Source: Pirellulales bacterium
GTDB lineage: Bacteria > Planctomycetota > Planctomycetia > Pirellulales > JAEUIK01
Assembly: GCA_019694455.1 (NCBI GenBank)
Contig: JAIBBY010000012.1
Span: 1 to 64,000, forward strand
Direction of reading: 5' to 3'
DNA: 64,000 bases
The stretch's first letter is position 1, and each line of letters begins with the position of its first letter. The translations under genes were made by a program, and so were the position numbers. Positions 34,274-43,415 of this stretch are shown here, piece after piece. The notes beneath the pieces are model-generated. The model did no database searches, was not told where the DNA came from, and was given only the letters and a program-made list of their open reading frames with translations.

Positions 34274-35644
34274 CTAGTTGCCCGTCGCCGCCGTTTGCGA
34301 GTCGACCGCGCCGACGATCTTCACGTTCGTCGACAAGAAGTAGGGCGCGCCGCCATCTTTGTACACGGCCTCGCCAAACAGCGCGGCGTAGCCGCTGGCC
34401 GGCACCGGCAGTTCATACACATATTTGCCGTCTACCTGGCTCGTCGGCTGCGACACCCACTTGGACTCGCGGAAATCGCGGGTTGGCGCCGTGGCGGTCC
34501 AGACCACCACCTTCATCGGCGCCACGTCGCTCGTGACGCTCAGCCGCGTTTTGCCATCGGCCTCGGCCAGATCCCACTGGAGGTTGGGCAGCGTCAGTTG
34601 CCCGGCCGCCTGCTTGTGCAAGGCGCCAATCGTGCCGATCAAACGTGGGATGTCATCGACCATGTGCCCCTTGTTCGGCACGTACAACAGGCGTTTCTCA
34701 CCGAGCAGATCGTTCCAATACAAGTTGCAGGCGTCCAGGCACCAATAGCGGTCGTTGGCGCCCATGATGAGCAGCTTGGGCTGCGTCAGCTTGTCTCGGT
34801 AGTGAAACGGATCGACCCACGAGCCGAGCTTGCGCCCGGCTGGCGTATCCATCTTTTGTTGAATGCCGCGGCGCGTGTAATCCTGAATCTGCTCGGAATA
34901 CTCGCCCCAGCTCGCCAACTGGTGCTTCATCTGCTCGGGCATGTTGAGCGTGTCGATCACCATGGGGGCGATAGCGTTGGCCCGCGCGTCCACGGCGCCG
35001 GTCAGCCAGGTGGTCCAGCCGCGCTTGCTGGCGCCGGTCACGGTGAAGTTTTTGATGCCAAGCTGCCATTCTTTCTGGGCAAACTCCTGTGTGGCGTCCA
35101 TCGCGCGGACGGCGCTCTTGACCATCGGAAAGAGCAACGGCCACTCGGCGTCTTCGGTCTTGAAATACTGATCGAAGGTGTACGAGATGATCTCGTCTTC
35201 CTTCATGCCGTCGAAAATCGGTTGAAACGGCACCTGCAACAAGAGCGCCACCGGCGCCTTGATCTGCCGCACCACCTGCGCGAGGATCGCCGCCTCGCCC
35301 GGTATCTCGGGCTTGGCCGGATCGATCGGCTTGTCGAGCCCGTCGTGCCAGTCGCCCCCCCAGATAATGAGCATCCCTTGCTCGGGGTTCTTCACTTCCT
35401 CCGGCCGCGCGATGTAAAGCTGATGCTTCCAGGTGATCCCCTTCCAGGTCTGCGAGGTCAGCGTCAGTTCGACGAACTTCACGCCGCCGAGTTCGCGCTC
35501 TTGCCGTTTGACCCACTGATAACTGTCGTCGGGCTTGGCGACGTAGTCGCGCAAGGGGCTCGGATCAGGCTCGGCCAGCGCCGGCAGCGCGCGGTAGAGT
35601 GCCACCAGCGCAACAAAACACGCAACCAAGAATGGTTTCTTCAC
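34274..35644 (-). CDS. PhoPQ-activated pathogenicity-related (PqaA-type) secreted hydrolase
   Basis: The frame is open to 35743, but the GTG at 35644, eight bases after AGGAAG, begins a signal peptide (VKKPFLVACFVALVALYRAL...ALA), giving 456 residues. The mature protein matches the PqaA family: WKHQLYIARPE, the nucleophile elbow GASKRGWTTWL (Ser near residue 207), TGAVDARANAIAPMVIDTLN, candidate Asp in IMGANDRYWC and candidate His in VPNKGHMVDD. A C-terminal beta domain (about 365-456) follows. The family is alpha/beta-hydrolase-like and named after a PhoP/PhoQ-regulated Salmonella gene; the substrate is unknown. It stands alone between the adhesin and the divergent MMPL gene. Confidence 0.88.
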   Translation of the reverse strand: MKKPFLVACFVALVALYRALPALAEPDPSPLRDYVAKPDDSYQWVKRQERELGGVKFVELTLTSQTWKGITWKHQLYIARPEEVKNPEQGMLIIWGGDWHDGLDKPIDPAKPEIPGEAAILAQVVRQIKAPVALLLQVPFQPIFDGMKEDEIISYTFDQYFKTEDAEWPLLFPMVKSAVRAMDATQEFAQKEWQLGIKNFTVTGASKRGWTTWLTGAVDARANAIAPMVIDTLNMPEQMKHQLASWGEYSEQIQDYTRRGIQQKMDTPAGRKLGSWVDPFHYRDKLTQPKLLIMGANDRYWCLDACNLYWNDLLGEKRLLYVPNKGHMVDDIPRLIGTIGALHKQAAGQLTLPNLQWDLAEADGKTRLSVTSDVAPMKVVVWTATAPTRDFRESKWVSQPTSQVDGKYVYELPVPASGYAALFGEAVYKDGGAPYFLSTNVKIVGAVDSQTAATGN

Positions 35645-35876
35645 GGAACGACTTCCTGAGGGCGGGGCGAGGCGGGCGGAAGATGAAAGAGCGGCCGGCG
35701 ACAACCGAAGATTGCCGGGTCGATCCTTCGGCGGGCAGCGCATTTTTCAGGCGCTCTCGCACCATAGCATGCCCGATTTGCCGCTTCAAGCAAATTGCGG
35801 CATTTGTCGCGATTTTCGCGCATCCTCAGCGTCCGGCTCGACCCGCCGGCGGCTGATTGGGTAGAATCGGCCGTGC

Positions 35877-38276
35877 GTGCCGCGGAATCAGAAAGAGACC
35901 CTCCCCTTGCGCCTTGACGCCCCCGCCGACCTGTTTGCGCGCTTCCGACCGCTGGTGGCCCTGTTCGTCATTGCGCTCTGCATCGCCGCCGGCATCGGCC
36001 TGCGGCGGCTGGAGTTCGACGACGTCCCCCGCGATGTCTTCAAGACGTCTGGCGACGAATATCATCAACTCGAACGGTTCTTCGCCGACTTCGAGTCGGA
36101 CGACAGCGACTGTTTGCTGGTCGTCCAATCGCCGGACCTGTTCACCCCCCAATCCATTGCCCGCTTGCGGGCTTTTGTCGATCAGGTTGGCCGCGTGCCC
36201 GGCGTGCAGTCGGTGCGCAGCCTAGTGGATGTGCTGGTGTTCGACGAGGGGCGGCCCCGCTCGCTACTGCCGGCCGCCGCGGCGCCGCCCGCGGCTTATG
36301 CTTTGGCGCGCCAGCAGGCGCTTGCCCTGCCGCTGGTGCGTGGGCAGGTGCTGTCAGAAGATGGTCAAACGGCGCTGGTCGTCGCGCGATTGAACAACGA
36401 CGTCGCCTCGATCGCGCAGATCAAGCCAGTCGCGGCCGAATTGACGCGGTTGGCCAGCGAGGCGTCGAGCGCCCACTGGAGCGCGCGGTTGACGGGCCTG
36501 CCGCCGATTCGCGTCGAAATCTATGAAATGGTGCAGCGCGAGACGACGCGCTTTGTGCTGATTGGCGCCGGGCTGGCCTTTTTGACGGGCGTCGCGCTGT
36601 TTCGCCAAATCTGGGCCGCGGTGATCGTGGCCGCCGCCCCGATCACCGCCTCGTTCTGGACCTTGGGGCTGATGGGGCTGGTCGGCGAACGGCTCAATGT
36701 CATCAACACCGTGCTGCCGACCTTGATTTTGGTCGTCGGTTTTGCCGACTCGATGCACTTGCTGATGGACGTGCGCCACTCGCTGGCCGATGGCCTGTCT
36801 CCCTTGGAAGCCTCCAAGAACGCCATCCGCCATCTCTTTGTCGCTTGCCTGTTGACCGCGGGCACCACCGCGATTGGCTTTGCCGCGCTCTGTCTGGCCG
36901 AGGTGAACATCATTCGCCAGTTCGGCATCGACGCCGCCGCCGGTTGTGTGTTGGCGTTCATCGCGACCGTCACCATCGTGCCGCTGCTCGCCAGTACGCG
37001 ACTCGGCCACCGCATTCGCGCCGCGCACGATCAGGATTTTGTCGTCAAGCATTTTCACTACTTCGAGCGCGGGCTGGATTGGATCGTCGCGCACGCGCGC
37101 ATCGTCACCGCCGCCGGAATGGTGGTGACACTGCTGTTGGCCACTTCGATGTGGCGGCTGATCCCCGACAACCGCGTGGTCGAAATGATTCCGCGCGGCA
37201 ACGAGTCGTATCGGGCGCTGCGGCATATCGACGAGTCGCTGGGGGGGAGTCTCCAGATCTTTGTGGCGGTCACCTGGCCCGACGATCGCGGCCTTGCGGA
37301 CCAGAGCGTGCTGGACGCGATCGCCGCCGCGCAGCAGGCGCTGGCCGAGACGCCGGGGGTGCATTACCCCATTTCGGTGCTCGACTTGTTGCGAGCGCTG
37401 CCGGGCGAAGGAGATGACCTGCGGCTGCGCGTGGCGCTGTTGCCGCTAGCGCCGCAAGACGTGACGCGCCGCTATGTGCGCCCCGAACTGCGGCGCGCGC
37501 TGGTCACCGCCCGGTTGGCCGACATCGGCAGCGCGGCGACACGCCCGCTGTACGATCAGATCGACCGGCGCTTAGCCGCGCTGGCCCAAGAGCATCCGGG
37601 CATGGAACTGAAGCTCACCGGCACCTCGGTCATTGGCGCGCGCAGCGTGCATAAGATGATCGAATCGCTCAATCAAAGCCTGCTTGGCGCCGCGGTGGCG
37701 ATCTTCGCGGCGATTGGCGTGGGCTTTCGTTCTGCTCGGCTGGCGGCGATCAGCGTGCTGCCGAACATCTTTCCGATGGTGGCCACCGCCACACTCTTGG
37801 TGCTCAGCGGTCGGCCGCTGCAAATGACCAGCGTCATGGTGTTCAGCATCTGTCTGGGCATCGCGGTCGACGACACCATCCACTTCCTCAATCGCTTTCA
37901 GCGTGAGATGGAGATCGACGGCGACGTGCGCGCCGCGATGAAGCGCGCCTTTCGCGCGGTCGGTTCGGCAGTGATTACGACGACGGTGGTGCTGCTGGTC
38001 GGGTTCGGCAGCGTGCTCACCAGCCAGATGCCCCCCAGCTTTCTGTTTGCCTGGCTGTCGTGCGTGGCGTATGCCACCGCGATCATCGGCGATCTGGTGC
38101 TGTTGCCGGCGCTACTGGTTTGCTTTTATCCCGCAGGCAAGCCCAGCGAGCGCCGCTGGCGCCGCGTTAGCGACCACCCGCCGGAGCGAGCGCCGGCTCA
38201 TAGTCGCGCAGCCACAGCCGCCAGCGCCGCACCGCTCCTTGCCGCAAATTCGGCGAGTCTTGCGGACGATAACTAA
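35877..38276 (+). CDS. MMPL/RND-superfamily transporter
   Basis: The 799-residue protein (GTG start) has the RND plan: one N-terminal helix (PLVALFVIALCIAAGIGL), a large periplasmic loop (about residues 45-215), five helices, a second helix and loop, and five more helices. The two conserved RND segments are VVGFADSMHLLMD (about residue 285) and LGIAVDDTIHFLNRF (about 665), whose acidic residues fit proton coupling. Related proteins export lipids, hopanoids or other hydrophobic molecules; nothing nearby identifies the substrate. The last ~37 codons are Arg/Ala/Ser-rich and overlap the 3' end of the convergent gene by 110 bp; the membrane domain ends before that. Confidence 0.88.
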   Translation: MPRNQKETLPLRLDAPADLFARFRPLVALFVIALCIAAGIGLRRLEFDDVPRDVFKTSGDEYHQLERFFADFESDDSDCLLVVQSPDLFTPQSIARLRAFVDQVGRVPGVQSVRSLVDVLVFDEGRPRSLLPAAAAPPAAYALARQQALALPLVRGQVLSEDGQTALVVARLNNDVASIAQIKPVAAELTRLASEASSAHWSARLTGLPPIRVEIYEMVQRETTRFVLIGAGLAFLTGVALFRQIWAAVIVAAAPITASFWTLGLMGLVGERLNVINTVLPTLILVVGFADSMHLLMDVRHSLADGLSPLEASKNAIRHLFVACLLTAGTTAIGFAALCLAEVNIIRQFGIDAAAGCVLAFIATVTIVPLLASTRLGHRIRAAHDQDFVVKHFHYFERGLDWIVAHARIVTAAGMVVTLLLATSMWRLIPDNRVVEMIPRGNESYRALRHIDESLGGSLQIFVAVTWPDDRGLADQSVLDAIAAAQQALAETPGVHYPISVLDLLRALPGEGDDLRLRVALLPLAPQDVTRRYVRPELRRALVTARLADIGSAATRPLYDQIDRRLAALAQEHPGMELKLTGTSVIGARSVHKMIESLNQSLLGAAVAIFAAIGVGFRSARLAAISVLPNIFPMVATATLLVLSGRPLQMTSVMVFSICLGIAVDDTIHFLNRFQREMEIDGDVRAAMKRAFRAVGSAVITTTVVLLVGFGSVLTSQMPPSFLFAWLSCVAYATAIIGDLVLLPALLVCFYPAGKPSERRWRRVSDHPPERAPAHSRAATAASAAPLLAANSASLADDN

Positions 38277-40290
38277 AGTCCTTGCCCGTGATCCGCTCCA
38301 AGTTCCAGATCGCCAGCACCCGCAAGTCCAGATCGGTGCTGTCGAGGTCGGCCACGAGTGTGGCCGCTTCGCCGCCGCGCAATTGAGCTTCGGTGTAGCC
38401 CGACAGCATTCTGAATATTTCCGCCGCCTGATTTGGCCGCCGCTTGACCAGCGCCGCGCGCAACTTGGCCGCCGTCTCTGGTCCGCGCGCCAGCGCCTGG
38501 TGCAACTGGTCGACATGCTCGTCCCACGAACTGCGCTGCAGCGCCTCGCCAAGCGCATCGATCATTGGCTCGAAATTGCCCAGGTACGCTAGCCCCTGAA
38601 CGGCCAGCGCCTTTACCTCGTTGCGCCGATTTTGCGCCAGTTCCAACAGCGTCAGCCGCGCCGAGCGATCGGGCGTGATTGTCGCCGCCAGCACGTCGGC
38701 GCCACGGCGATCGACCTCGCTCGTGTCGTCGGTCAATAACCAGGTCGGCAGATCGGCGTCGGCGATGCTTTGGGCCGGCTCCTCGCTTGCGAGCGAGCGC
38801 CGCGCCGGCGCCGCCATCGTTTCGGCAGCGGCGGCGCCGTCGGTTTGCCAATTCACCGTCCCTTTGCCCACATACAGTATGGCAAACCGCGTTGGGGTTT
38901 CTTGCATCGGATCAGTGCCGTCCAACAGTTCTGGACGCGTCTCGATGCCGGCGACCGACGACGCGTCGTTGAGCGTCAGCACCCCAGAAATATCTCCCAT
39001 GTGCAGCTTGATCTTGGCGTCGGGCGTGCCCGAGTTCATCAGGACCAGCCGACCATACTCGATCTGCAACACCGGGCCGCTGTCGGCGTCGATTGGCTCA
39101 AACGTGATCGCTGTTCCGCCCAACACCTGCGCGGTGATGCTTGAGTTCAGCGAGATGGTGCCGCGAAAACCCGGCAAGCAAACGATCCGTTCCCCGGCGG
39201 TCAGCGGCTCGTGCTGCGGCAGCCGCAGCCATTCGTCGGGCGCTTCGAATCGCAACAGCACCTGCTGCCCTTCGGATACGAAGCGCCCCACCTGCGACGA
39301 TTGATCGGCTGGCGCCGCCGGCTCGGCGGCTGGCGCATCTGCATTCGTAGCGGCCTTGGTCGCGGTATCCGCCGCAACTGGCGCGCCGGCCACCTTGTCC
39401 ATGCCGGGCTCGGTCGCGGGCGCCGCACCATCCGCCGGAGTCGGCGCAACTGCATCCGGCATGGGCTCGGCCTTGGCCGGCACTTTGGCGGTATCGGTTT
39501 TGGCGGGCATGTCGGCCGCCTTGGTTTCATTGGACGCTATTTCACTGGGCGACGTTTTGCTCGGCGCCGTTTCGCTTGGGGTATTGTCCGGCGCCGCAGC
39601 TTCTTCCGCATGCGGCGCCGCATCGGCCTGCTCACCCGGGGCCACTGGCGCGGCTTGCTCCGCTGCCGGCGCCTTTGCCGCAGGCGCGTCGGCCGGCGCC
39701 TGAGCGATCTGCTCTTGGGGGCGTAAGAACACGAACATGCCTATTGCCAGCAGCAACAGCGCCGCAATCGCCGCCGCCCAGCGCTGCCAACCGCCGCGCC
39801 GATCAGGTTCGCGCAAGTAGTCGGGCACAGTCGGTCGACGTCGTTCGCGCCGCTTGGGAGGCGCTGTCGGCGGCGACAATAGCGCAGCCGGCGTGGCCGC
39901 CCCTTCCTCGCGAGCCACGGCGTACATCCGTTGGCGGCTGGCGGGGTCCACCTCAGCCGGACCGCTCAGCACCAGCGCCAAGATTTGGTGGCAAGCCGCC
40001 ACCTCGGCCAGGTGCATGTCGGATTCCAGACACACGCGCTCAAACTCCGGCACCATTTCGGCGGGCATCGTATTGTCCAGATACTCCGCCACCGTGTTCG
40101 CGTCGCCCCCCATTCCCTTGGCGGTGATGCCCGGCACGCCCAGCCGCAACCGGCGCATCACATCGCGAATGCGATCGACGATGCCGGAGGCCAGATCGCT
40201 CTCTTCGATCTTGTGCTCCAACTGTTGCGAGTCGGTCGGCTCCAGCAGGTCGTCTAGATAAGCCAAGAGCGTGCGTAGTGTAAGTCGCAT
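38167..40290 (-). CDS. Single-span protein with paired anti-sigma-like N-terminal motifs, unknown function
   Basis: The 707-residue product has a cytoplasmic N-terminus with two similar helical blocks: AYLDDLLEPTDSQQLEHKIE followed by ESD, and EYLDNTMPAEMVPEFERVCL followed by ESD. They resemble anti-sigma-factor-type domains but lack a clear zinc site. One membrane helix lies near residues 167-187 (AAAIAALLLLAIGMFVFL). A long Ala/Pro/Glu/Thr-rich linker (about 190-330) leads to a beta-rich domain (about 335-490), then a helical HEAT-like region (about 545-690, LTLLELAQNRRNEVKALAVQ). It may be a membrane-bound regulator, but no sigma factor is next to it. Its 3' end overlaps the MMPL gene by 110 bp. 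Confidence 0.7.
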   Translation of the reverse strand: MRLTLRTLLAYLDDLLEPTDSQQLEHKIEESDLASGIVDRIRDVMRRLRLGVPGITAKGMGGDANTVAEYLDNTMPAEMVPEFERVCLESDMHLAEVAACHQILALVLSGPAEVDPASRQRMYAVAREEGAATPAALLSPPTAPPKRRERRRPTVPDYLREPDRRGGWQRWAAAIAALLLLAIGMFVFLRPQEQIAQAPADAPAAKAPAAEQAAPVAPGEQADAAPHAEEAAAPDNTPSETAPSKTSPSEIASNETKAADMPAKTDTAKVPAKAEPMPDAVAPTPADGAAPATEPGMDKVAGAPVAADTATKAATNADAPAAEPAAPADQSSQVGRFVSEGQQVLLRFEAPDEWLRLPQHEPLTAGERIVCLPGFRGTISLNSSITAQVLGGTAITFEPIDADSGPVLQIEYGRLVLMNSGTPDAKIKLHMGDISGVLTLNDASSVAGIETRPELLDGTDPMQETPTRFAILYVGKGTVNWQTDGAAAAETMAAPARRSLASEEPAQSIADADLPTWLLTDDTSEVDRRGADVLAATITPDRSARLTLLELAQNRRNEVKALAVQGLAYLGNFEPMIDALGEALQRSSWDEHVDQLHQALARGPETAAKLRAALVKRRPNQAAEIFRMLSGYTEAQLRGGEAATLVADLDSTDLDLRVLAIWNLERITGKDFSYRPQDSPNLRQGAVRRWRLWLRDYEPALAPAGGR

Positions 40291-40509
40291 TCGCCGGAAC
40301 CTTCAGGCAGAGAATCGAGAACCATTGCCGCCACCATGAATAGTGCCGAGGCGGACCCGACTTCGTGCATCGTGGAGAAAAAAAATGGCGATGACTGTCG
40401 CTAAGCCTTGCCCGCAAAGCCTTTGCCGCCAGGGTTCCCCCTTGCGAGCCAACCGGTCGGCGACCATAACAGGGCGGTTCGCGGCGCCGATTCGACTGGG
40501 AGCTCTGAA

Positions 40510-41325
40510 TTGCCGGCCAAAGCCCAAACCTGGTGGACCATACTGCGCATTTGCCTCGAAGAGCGGCTAGTCTACCGAGGCGATTTCGCCCTCGGCACGC
40601 TCGTTCGCTTTCTCCCCTTTGTCACGCAAATCTTTCTCTGGGCGGCCATCTTCGCCGCCAATGGCGATCAGAACATCGCCGGCTACAGCTACCGCGAGTT
40701 TGTCGCCTACTACTTGCTGACCATCGTTTCGCGCGCTTTTTCCAGCATGCCCGGGCTGTCGGCGGGCATCGCGCTGGAGATTCGCGACGGCAGCATCAAG
40801 AAATTTTTGATTCAGCCGATCGACATGATCGGCTTTTTGCTGGTCAAACGGATCGCCCACAAGCTGGTCTATTATCTGGTGGCGGCCGGGCCGTTCGCCT
40901 TGGTCTTCTATCTATGCCGAGGCTACTTCAATGGCTGGCCACCGCCGCACATTCTGGCGGCCTACTTCGCCTCGCTGGCCATGTCGTTCCTATTGGGCTT
41001 CTTTCTCGAAGCGACCATCGGCATGATCGGTTTCTGGATTCTGGAAATCAGCTCGCTGCTCTTCGTCTACATGCTGTTCAACTTCTTCTTCTCCGGGCAC
41101 ATGTTTCCCATCGACATGCTCCCCGGCCGCTTTGGCGACGTGGTGCAGTTGATGCCGTTTCAATACCTGGCCTATTTCCCGGCGGCGGTCTTTCTCGGCA
41201 AGATCGAGGGTCGTGACCTGATGCTTGGTCTGTGGACGCAGGCGGCCTGGGTCTTCACCTTCATTGTCGCTTGCCGCGTTTCGTTTGCGCTGGGACTGAA
41301 GCGCTACAGCGCCTACGGAGGTTGA
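40510..41325 (+). CDS. ABC-2-type transporter permease subunit (first of a pair)
   Basis: I prefer a TTG start at 40510, nine bases after GGGAG, giving 271 residues close to its 275-residue partner; the frame is open to an ATG at 40408, but the extra 34 residues look non-coding. It has six hydrophobic segments, including FLPFVTQIFLWAAIFAA, AAYFASLAMSFLLGFFLEA and SSLLFVYMLFNFFFSGHMFP. The pattern and the QPIDMIGFLL loop match the DUF990/ABC2_membrane_6-type permeases, which work as heterodimers with a separate ATPase. It is followed after three bases by the second permease. No ATPase gene is in the window. Confidence 0.82.
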   Translation: MPAKAQTWWTILRICLEERLVYRGDFALGTLVRFLPFVTQIFLWAAIFAANGDQNIAGYSYREFVAYYLLTIVSRAFSSMPGLSAGIALEIRDGSIKKFLIQPIDMIGFLLVKRIAHKLVYYLVAAGPFALVFYLCRGYFNGWPPPHILAAYFASLAMSFLLGFFLEATIGMIGFWILEISSLLFVYMLFNFFFSGHMFPIDMLPGRFGDVVQLMPFQYLAYFPAAVFLGKIEGRDLMLGLWTQAAWVFTFIVACRVSFALGLKRYSAYGG

Positions 41326-41328
41326 GCG

Positions 41329-42156
41329 GTGCGGCAGTTCGAGCGCTACCTGCGGGTCTTTCTCACCTTCGCGCGCAATAGTTTGGTTCGCGACATGACG
41401 TTTCGCGCCAACTTTGTGATCGACTGCGTCTCGTCGCTGACCTGGATGTTCATGAACCTGGGCTTTTACCTGCTCATCTTTGAGTACACCGATTCCATCG
41501 GCGCCGGGACCGGCTGGAGCAAGTTTCAGTTCTTCATTTTTCTCTCCACCACGCTGTTCATCTTCAGCCTGGTGCAAGCCTTCTTCATGCCCAACGCCAA
41601 CGAGTTTGGCGAGTTGATCCGCACCGGCAATCTCGATTTCGCGTTGCTCAAGCCGATCGACACGCAGTTTTTGGTGTCGCTGCGCCGCATCGAATGGTCG
41701 AGCCTGTCGAACTTTGTGTTCGCGCTGGTGCTGTTGTTCTATTCGCTGTGGCGGATCGAGTATCGCCCCGGCCTGGTCGAGTGCCTGTTGTATCCGTTCT
41801 ATTTGCTCTGCGGCGTGGTGGTGATGTACTCGCTGATGATGCCGCTGGCGGCTTGCGCCGTGTGGCTGGGGCGCAACGAGAGCCTGTACGACTATTGGTT
41901 TTACGTCACCAATTTTTCCCGCTACCCGATGGAAATCTATCGCGGGCCGCTGGGGACGCCGATCCGCCTGATCTTCACCTTTGTGATCCCGATTCTCTTG
42001 GTGGTCAACGTGCCGGCGCGGATGCTGGCCCGTCCGCTCCACGCCGACGAATGGCGTCTGGCCGCGCTGACGCTGGTCGTCACCGCGGCGAGTTTTCTGG
42101 TCTGCCGCTGGATCTTCAACCGCGCGCTGGTCAGCTATCGCAGCGCCAGCAGTTAG
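41329..42156 (+). CDS. ABC-2-type transporter permease subunit (second of a pair)
   Basis: The GTG at 41329 starts three bases after the previous stop. The 275-residue product has about six hydrophobic segments (SLTWMFMNLGFYLLIFEYT, FFIFLSTTLFIFSLVQAFFM, LRLIFTFVIPILLVVNV). Segments RTGNLDFALLKPIDTQFLVS and NFSRYPMEIYRGPLG are typical of the DUF990-type permease family. It probably forms a heterodimeric channel with the upstream product. The exported substrate is unknown, since the ATPase and any substrate-specific genes lie elsewhere. Confidence 0.85.
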   Translation: MRQFERYLRVFLTFARNSLVRDMTFRANFVIDCVSSLTWMFMNLGFYLLIFEYTDSIGAGTGWSKFQFFIFLSTTLFIFSLVQAFFMPNANEFGELIRTGNLDFALLKPIDTQFLVSLRRIEWSSLSNFVFALVLLFYSLWRIEYRPGLVECLLYPFYLLCGVVVMYSLMMPLAACAVWLGRNESLYDYWFYVTNFSRYPMEIYRGPLGTPIRLIFTFVIPILLVVNVPARMLARPLHADEWRLAALTLVVTAASFLVCRWIFNRALVSYRSASS

Positions 42157-42201
42157 ACGCAGCGCCAGCAGTTGAGCGGCGCCCGCATTGGAGCGGCATT
42201 C

Positions 42202-42657
42202 ATGACCAACCTCCAAGAAAACCCCTTCGCCAGTCCGGCCCCGTTGGCGTCGCCGCGCGGACAGCATGCGGCCAGCGAACCAGCCGATTGGAAGAAGATC
42301 GCTCGCCGCTGGGAGTTGTTGCGAATTCCCTACAACGTCTTGGTCTTTTTGGCGGGCATGTTTTGGATCGCGCTCAACCCCGATCAGCTCCGCTATTGGC
42401 CGGAGATCGTGATTTTCGGAATTGCCGCGAACCTTGCCTACTGCATCGGCCCTCTAGGCGAGATGTATGTCCATTGGTTTTGCGACACGTTCGATCGGCG
42501 GCTGCCCGCCTGGCTGACCATGTCGCTGCGCTCGCCATCGCTCACGTTCTTGCTGTTTTCGCTCGGCGCCGCGTTTTCGGTGGTGGTGACATTGGCTGCT
42601 GGTTATCTGACGAACGAGACAATTTTCATTCACGACACATACATTGTGAACCCATGA
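42202..42657 (+). CDS. Small polytopic membrane protein, unknown function
   Basis: The ATG at 42202 has GGAG eight bases upstream; an earlier ATG at 42172 has none. The 151-residue product begins MTNLQENPFASPAPL and contains about four hydrophobic segments (YNVLVFLAGMFWIAL, IVIFGIAANLAYCIG, LTFLLFSLGAAFSVVVTLAA). The N-terminal NPFASP-type motif is frequent in planctomycete small membrane proteins. It follows the permease pair by 45 bp, and its stop overlaps the start of the methyltransferase by four bases, so the genes are probably co-transcribed. Confidence 0.75.
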   Translation: MTNLQENPFASPAPLASPRGQHAASEPADWKKIARRWELLRIPYNVLVFLAGMFWIALNPDQLRYWPEIVIFGIAANLAYCIGPLGEMYVHWFCDTFDRRLPAWLTMSLRSPSLTFLLFSLGAAFSVVVTLAAGYLTNETIFIHDTYIVNP

Positions 42658-43415
42658 ATTCAAAATCCTCCGTCGACGAGATTCGCCGCCGCTTCGACGC
42701 CGATGTCGATCGCTTTTCGAATCTCGACATTGGCCAGTCGGCGACGATCGATTCTCCCTTGGCGATGGACCTGGTGACCGAGGCGGCCGCAGCCGTCACC
42801 CCCAACGCCAAGGCGGTGCTCGACATTGGCTGCGGCGCCGGCAACTACACGCTCAAGCTGCTGCAACGACTGCCGGCGCTCGATGTGACTTTGGTCGATC
42901 TGAGCCAGCCGATGCTCGATCGCGCGGTCGAGCGAATCACGCCCACCACCAGCGGTCGCGTGCGGGCGACGCAAGGCGATATTCGCCAAGTCGAACTGGC
43001 GCGCGAGTCGCTCGATATCGTGCTGGCCGCTTCGGTGTTGCATCACTTGCGTTCGGATGACGAGTGGCGGGCCGTGTTCGGCAAGATCTTCGCCGCGCTC
43101 GCCCCGGGCGGATCGTTCTGGGTCTTTGATCTCATCGAGAGCCAACTCCCCGCCGTGCAGGCCATGCAGTGGCGGCGCTATGGAGAATATCTCGCGCGGC
43201 TTAAGGACGCGGCCTATCGCGACACGGTGTTTCAGTATGTCGAGGCGGAGGACACGCCGCGCAGCCTGCCGTTTCAGCTTGATTTGCTGCGCGGGGTGGG
43301 CTTTTCGCAGATTGAGGTGCTGCATCAAAACGGCCCCTTCGCCGCCTTCGGCGGAGTGAAGGCGAGTGGATCGGGAAGAAGACAACCGCCGAGGCACGGA
43401 GACGCAGAGGGGTGA
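42654..43415 (+). CDS. Class I SAM-dependent methyltransferase
   Basis: The ATG at 42654 overlaps the preceding stop (ATGA), giving 253 residues; the same frame is open far upstream, but that part is a shadow of the permease gene. The N-terminus is VDEIRRRFDADVDRFSNLDI. The SAM-binding motif is VLDIGCGAGNYTLKLL (about residues 54-69), followed by VTLVDLSQPMLDRA, a TQGDIRQVEL loop and LDIVLAASVLHHL. It resembles small-molecule methyltransferases of the trans-aconitate type, but the substrate is unknown. The last ~20 residues (from about SGSGRRQPPRHG) are translated from the flanking repeat, so the original stop has probably been lost. Confidence 0.85.
   Translation: MNSKSSVDEIRRRFDADVDRFSNLDIGQSATIDSPLAMDLVTEAAAAVTPNAKAVLDIGCGAGNYTLKLLQRLPALDVTLVDLSQPMLDRAVERITPTTSGRVRATQGDIRQVELARESLDIVLAASVLHHLRSDDEWRAVFGKIFAALAPGGSFWVFDLIESQLPAVQAMQWRRYGEYLARLKDAAYRDTVFQYVEAEDTPRSLPFQLDLLRGVGFSQIEVLHQNGPFAAFGGVKASGSGRRQPPRHGDAEG

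Noticed and set aside
41694-42653. 320-codon N-terminal extension of the methyltransferase
   Set aside because: This stretch is the second permease and small membrane protein read in another frame; the methyltransferase starts at 42654 by ATGA overlap.
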